From positions 52,675,928 to 52,739,927 of the forward strand of contig NC_041019.1 in assembly GCF_004193775.1 (NCBI RefSeq): a DNA stretch of 64,000 bases, given 5' to 3'. The DNA is from Glycine soja (taxonomy: Eukaryota; Streptophyta; Magnoliopsida; Fabales; Fabaceae). The translations under genes and the position numbers were made by a program. Each line of letters starts with the position of its first letter. Position 1 is the stretch's first letter. The notes beneath the pieces are model-generated. The model ran no database searches. It saw only the letters and a program-made list of their open reading frames with translations, and had not been told where the DNA came from. This document shows positions 62,001 to 64,000 of the stretch, in pieces.

Positions 62001-62177
62001 CATATAGAGATCAAGTATCATTTCCTAAGAGATCAAGTGGCCAAAGGGAAACTAGCAGTGGAGCATTGCAATACAGAAGATTAGTTAGCAGATATGCTAA
62101 CAAAGGGTTTGAAGACCAGCAAGTTTGAAGCTATGAGGAGCAAAATAGGAATGTTAAGCCTTGCAAGTTTGAATTAA
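59001..62177 (+). pseudogene. copia pol (protease, integrase, reverse transcriptase, RNase H), broken
   Basis: Protease: LDTGCSNHMT at about 59050, with a TGA following at 59199-59201. Integrase: the zinc-binding HKRMGHLN region, then HSDVCGPF (first Asp), LRTNGGGEY where the second catalytic Asp is replaced by Asn (codon 59829-59831), and [10 protein letters not shown] (Glu). Reverse transcriptase: [27 protein letters not shown] and YVDDLL at about 61193. The frame changes near 61320. RNase H: YTDADWSGD, then a 19 bp insertion at 61790-61808 shifts the frame before ALSSCEAEYIA. A TAG at 62082-62084 stands inside the conserved C-terminal ED-LADMLTKGL motif, and the natural end is TAA at 62175. 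The order, motifs and length are otherwise normal. Confidence 0.92.
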
Positions 62178-62187
62178 GGAAGAGGAT
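62177..62187 (+). other. polypurine tract
   Basis: A purine-rich aggaagagga run immediately precedes the 3' LTR start, as required for plus-strand priming. Confidence 0.8.
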
Positions 62188-62446
62188 TGTTGTGTAATTA
62201 CAAACTTGTGTAGGACCTATTAGTAATTAAGAAGACTTGTGTATCAGTTTTGTGAACGGTTAAAATTCATTTAATTGTAATTAGACAATGCTATTTTTCA
62301 TGCTTTACCATTAGTTTAGTTTTTCCTAAGTGTTATAAATACACATTGTAATAAGTCAATTCTCATATGTGCGAATACGTGAGAAATTCTTTCCCTATTT
62401 TGCATTCTCTCTCTAAAAAGCATAACTGCCAAATTCACAAAATATG
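62188..62446 (+). repeat. 3' LTR, recognisable only in its left ~259 bp
   Basis: It matches the 5' LTR from TGTTGTGTAATTAC to caaattcacaaaatatg, then diverges. The last ~90 bp of the 5' LTR, including the terminal CA, cannot be found here. A weakly similar stretch to about 62475 may be further, highly diverged LTR. Confidence 0.88.
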
Positions 62447-64000
62447 GTGTTATTTGCATTTTCGACTGCCCTCAGTTAGAAAAAATAACATGTTCTGCAG
62501 TGTCTTTCATCAATTTGAAAGAGTTGAAGGTGACACTCACTCTGTGAAAGGATGGAGTATTTATTCACATTTTCAACCGCCAAAAGTTTTGTACAACTTG
62601 AGACCCTATCTATAGAGAATTGTGAATCAATAATTATCTCAACACTACAGTCGAGAAGTAGGCCATTCATTATCATAATATAATTGTTTTTTTAACACTA
62701 AATTGAAAAATAAATGAGTTACACTTTTGCCTTTTTTTTTTAATGTAAACACGTTTCTTAATGAGTGTGAATAATTATGTGAGTGTCAAATATTTTTTCT
62801 TTTTTATAACTTTTTCCTTAGAAAAAAATTTATTTTCTGTAACTTTTAATGTCACTATCAACTAATTTTCAACATCTCTTATTATTGATTTTAGTTTTTT
62901 AGAAGGTAGAGTGGAGTTTAAATATCTTCATTATCGATTTTGAAAATTCATTTTTTAAGGTCACAAAATTTATATATAGTAAAGGTTCAAAGTTAATTTA
63001 GTTGTTAATCATGATGAGATCACCACGAGAGAAAAAAACTCTTTATAAATCTCAAAGAACATATTTTTATCACACTTCTTTAAACACATATTTTTAATTG
63101 GTTAAAATTTATTAAAAATTATAAAAAAATCATTAAATATAATATAGAATTTATCAATTTTTTCATTTTAATAAATTTCAATCAATAAAAAAATACATTT
63201 AAAGAAGTATAAAGAAAATGTGTTACTAACATTTCTCTTTACATTAAACTGATTTTCAAATATAACAAATATTCATCTTTTAAGGAAAAAGAACATGTAT
63301 TTTAACATAAGAGGAAACGAAAATGATATAATATAAGCATTTAATTATCATGATGACAGTAATTCGCTCCAAAATATTTCATTACAAAGAAAATGATAAT
63401 GATGTTATATAAGCATTTATATATCTACCTTGTGCTATAACTTTTTATGTAGAAGAATAGGGAGAACAAGGATTGATTTCTAAACTATCTAGTCACAAAG
63501 ACTCGAATACGTACTAATACCAGTCAATAATCCCAAAAATTTAAGTCGTTGGGTGAAAGCCTATGTGAATGATTTTCTATAGCAGCTATACTTCCAGAAC
63601 GCGTGTTGGCATACTACACATGGACGCTGATCAGAATTTTAAAATGAATTCTGCACTTCAATTTAACAACTTGATTTGACTACTTTTATTAAAATGGCGG
63701 CAGATATTGTATATATGGTGTAAAATTATAATCACCAATTAAAAAATTATCATGCATATCCTTGCATTTTATCATATAATAAGTAATAAGTGAAATTTTG
63801 TTTTAAATAAGAATATTAAAAGCACCCTCAAATATATTTATAAGTTTAAATATCTTTTGGTTTCTCAAATTAAGTTCTGTATTTTTTCCCATTAAATTTA
63901 AATTTAAATTTTTTTAATCTCTCAAATTTATAAAAATATGTTTTTAATCCCTGCTAATGATTGTTGGTGGTTTGCATCCACAGTTTGCGACAATTTTTTT
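62447..64000. other. AT-rich region to the window end
   Basis: No gene is seen. The stretch from about 63830 to 63960 (tttttaatctctcaaattt, tttttaatccctgc) belongs to the type of dispersed legume-like repeat also seen near 30.6 kb. Confidence 0.4.

Larger units (their letters stand above)
57632..62446 (+). mobile_element. degenerate Ty1/copia LTR retrotransposon
   Basis: Order of parts: 5' LTR, PBS, gag with a CCHC knuckle, protease, integrase, reverse transcriptase, RNase H, PPT, 3' LTR. Integrase preceding reverse transcriptase is the copia order. The body is about 4.8 kb, as expected for the family. It is inactive, with premature stops at 58464, 59199 and 62082, frame changes at about 58706, about 59000, about 61320 and 61790, and a changed integrase catalytic residue. 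The 3' LTR is recognisable only in its left part, so flanking target duplications cannot be compared. The two LTRs differ at roughly a dozen positions plus small gaps over about 258 bp (by eye), so the insertion is not recent. Confidence 0.95.

Noticed and set aside
1..64000. tRNA, rRNA, snoRNA, known conserved miRNA, CRISPR or organelle DNA insertions
   Set aside because: I looked for tRNA B-box-like sequence, common mature miRNA sequences and regular spaced repeats, and saw none I could support.

Overview
This 64 kb window is nuclear DNA from a flowering plant. The intergenic DNA is very AT-rich, the genes have many GT-AG introns, and there are an organelle-targeted protein gene set, MITE-like elements, (AT)n tracts and a Ty1/copia retrotransposon. 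Several protein fragments and repeat types look legume-like, and I suspect Glycine or a close relative. That assignment is an inference, not a match.

Layout. At 351-611 is the last exon of an upstream gene ending in a PCNA-interacting (PIP-box) motif. PFC1, a chloroplast rRNA dimethyladenosine transferase gene of ten exons, lies at 2085-6605. It converges on an intronless 160-residue plant protein of unknown function (7488-7970, minus). From 10.2 to 19.1 kb a segment is present twice in direct orientation. The right copy is part of an intact three-exon ATL-type RING-H2 ubiquitin-ligase gene (18329-20030, minus). The left copy keeps only a dead exon 2 and has lost exon 3 by a microhomology deletion. 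The left copy ends at the edge of a 1.4 kb inverted repeat (11795-13211) whose two arms each carry a leader, a start codon and a short coding start, facing each other.

From 20 to 37 kb I see no intact gene. It holds (AT)n tracts, MITE-like foldbacks, a tandem duplication and a decayed EEIG1/EHBP1-type (NT-C2) pseudogene at about 35.6 kb. At 37.1-42.6 kb is a seven-exon gene (one exon noncoding) for mitochondrial ribosomal protein uL22m, with a telo-box in its promoter. Its largest intron contains a LINE fragment and, on the opposite strand, four remnant exons of an unidentified protein.

From 42.6 to 51 kb the DNA is AT-rich, with no confident gene. An intronless-CDS armadillo-repeat protein lies at 53001-54674, with a spliced leader carrying a small upstream ORF. 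The window closes with a degenerate copia element (57632-62446). It has a full 5' LTR, PBS, gag, protease, integrase, reverse transcriptase and RNase H. It also has several stops and frameshifts, a substituted integrase catalytic Asp and a 3' LTR recognisable only in its left part.

The functional genes do not form a pathway. They are independent housekeeping or regulatory genes separated by repeat-rich DNA. The most unusual structures are the convergent inverted gene-fragment duplication at 12 kb, which could transcribe a long hairpin RNA, and the pseudogene nested antisense in the uL22m intron.
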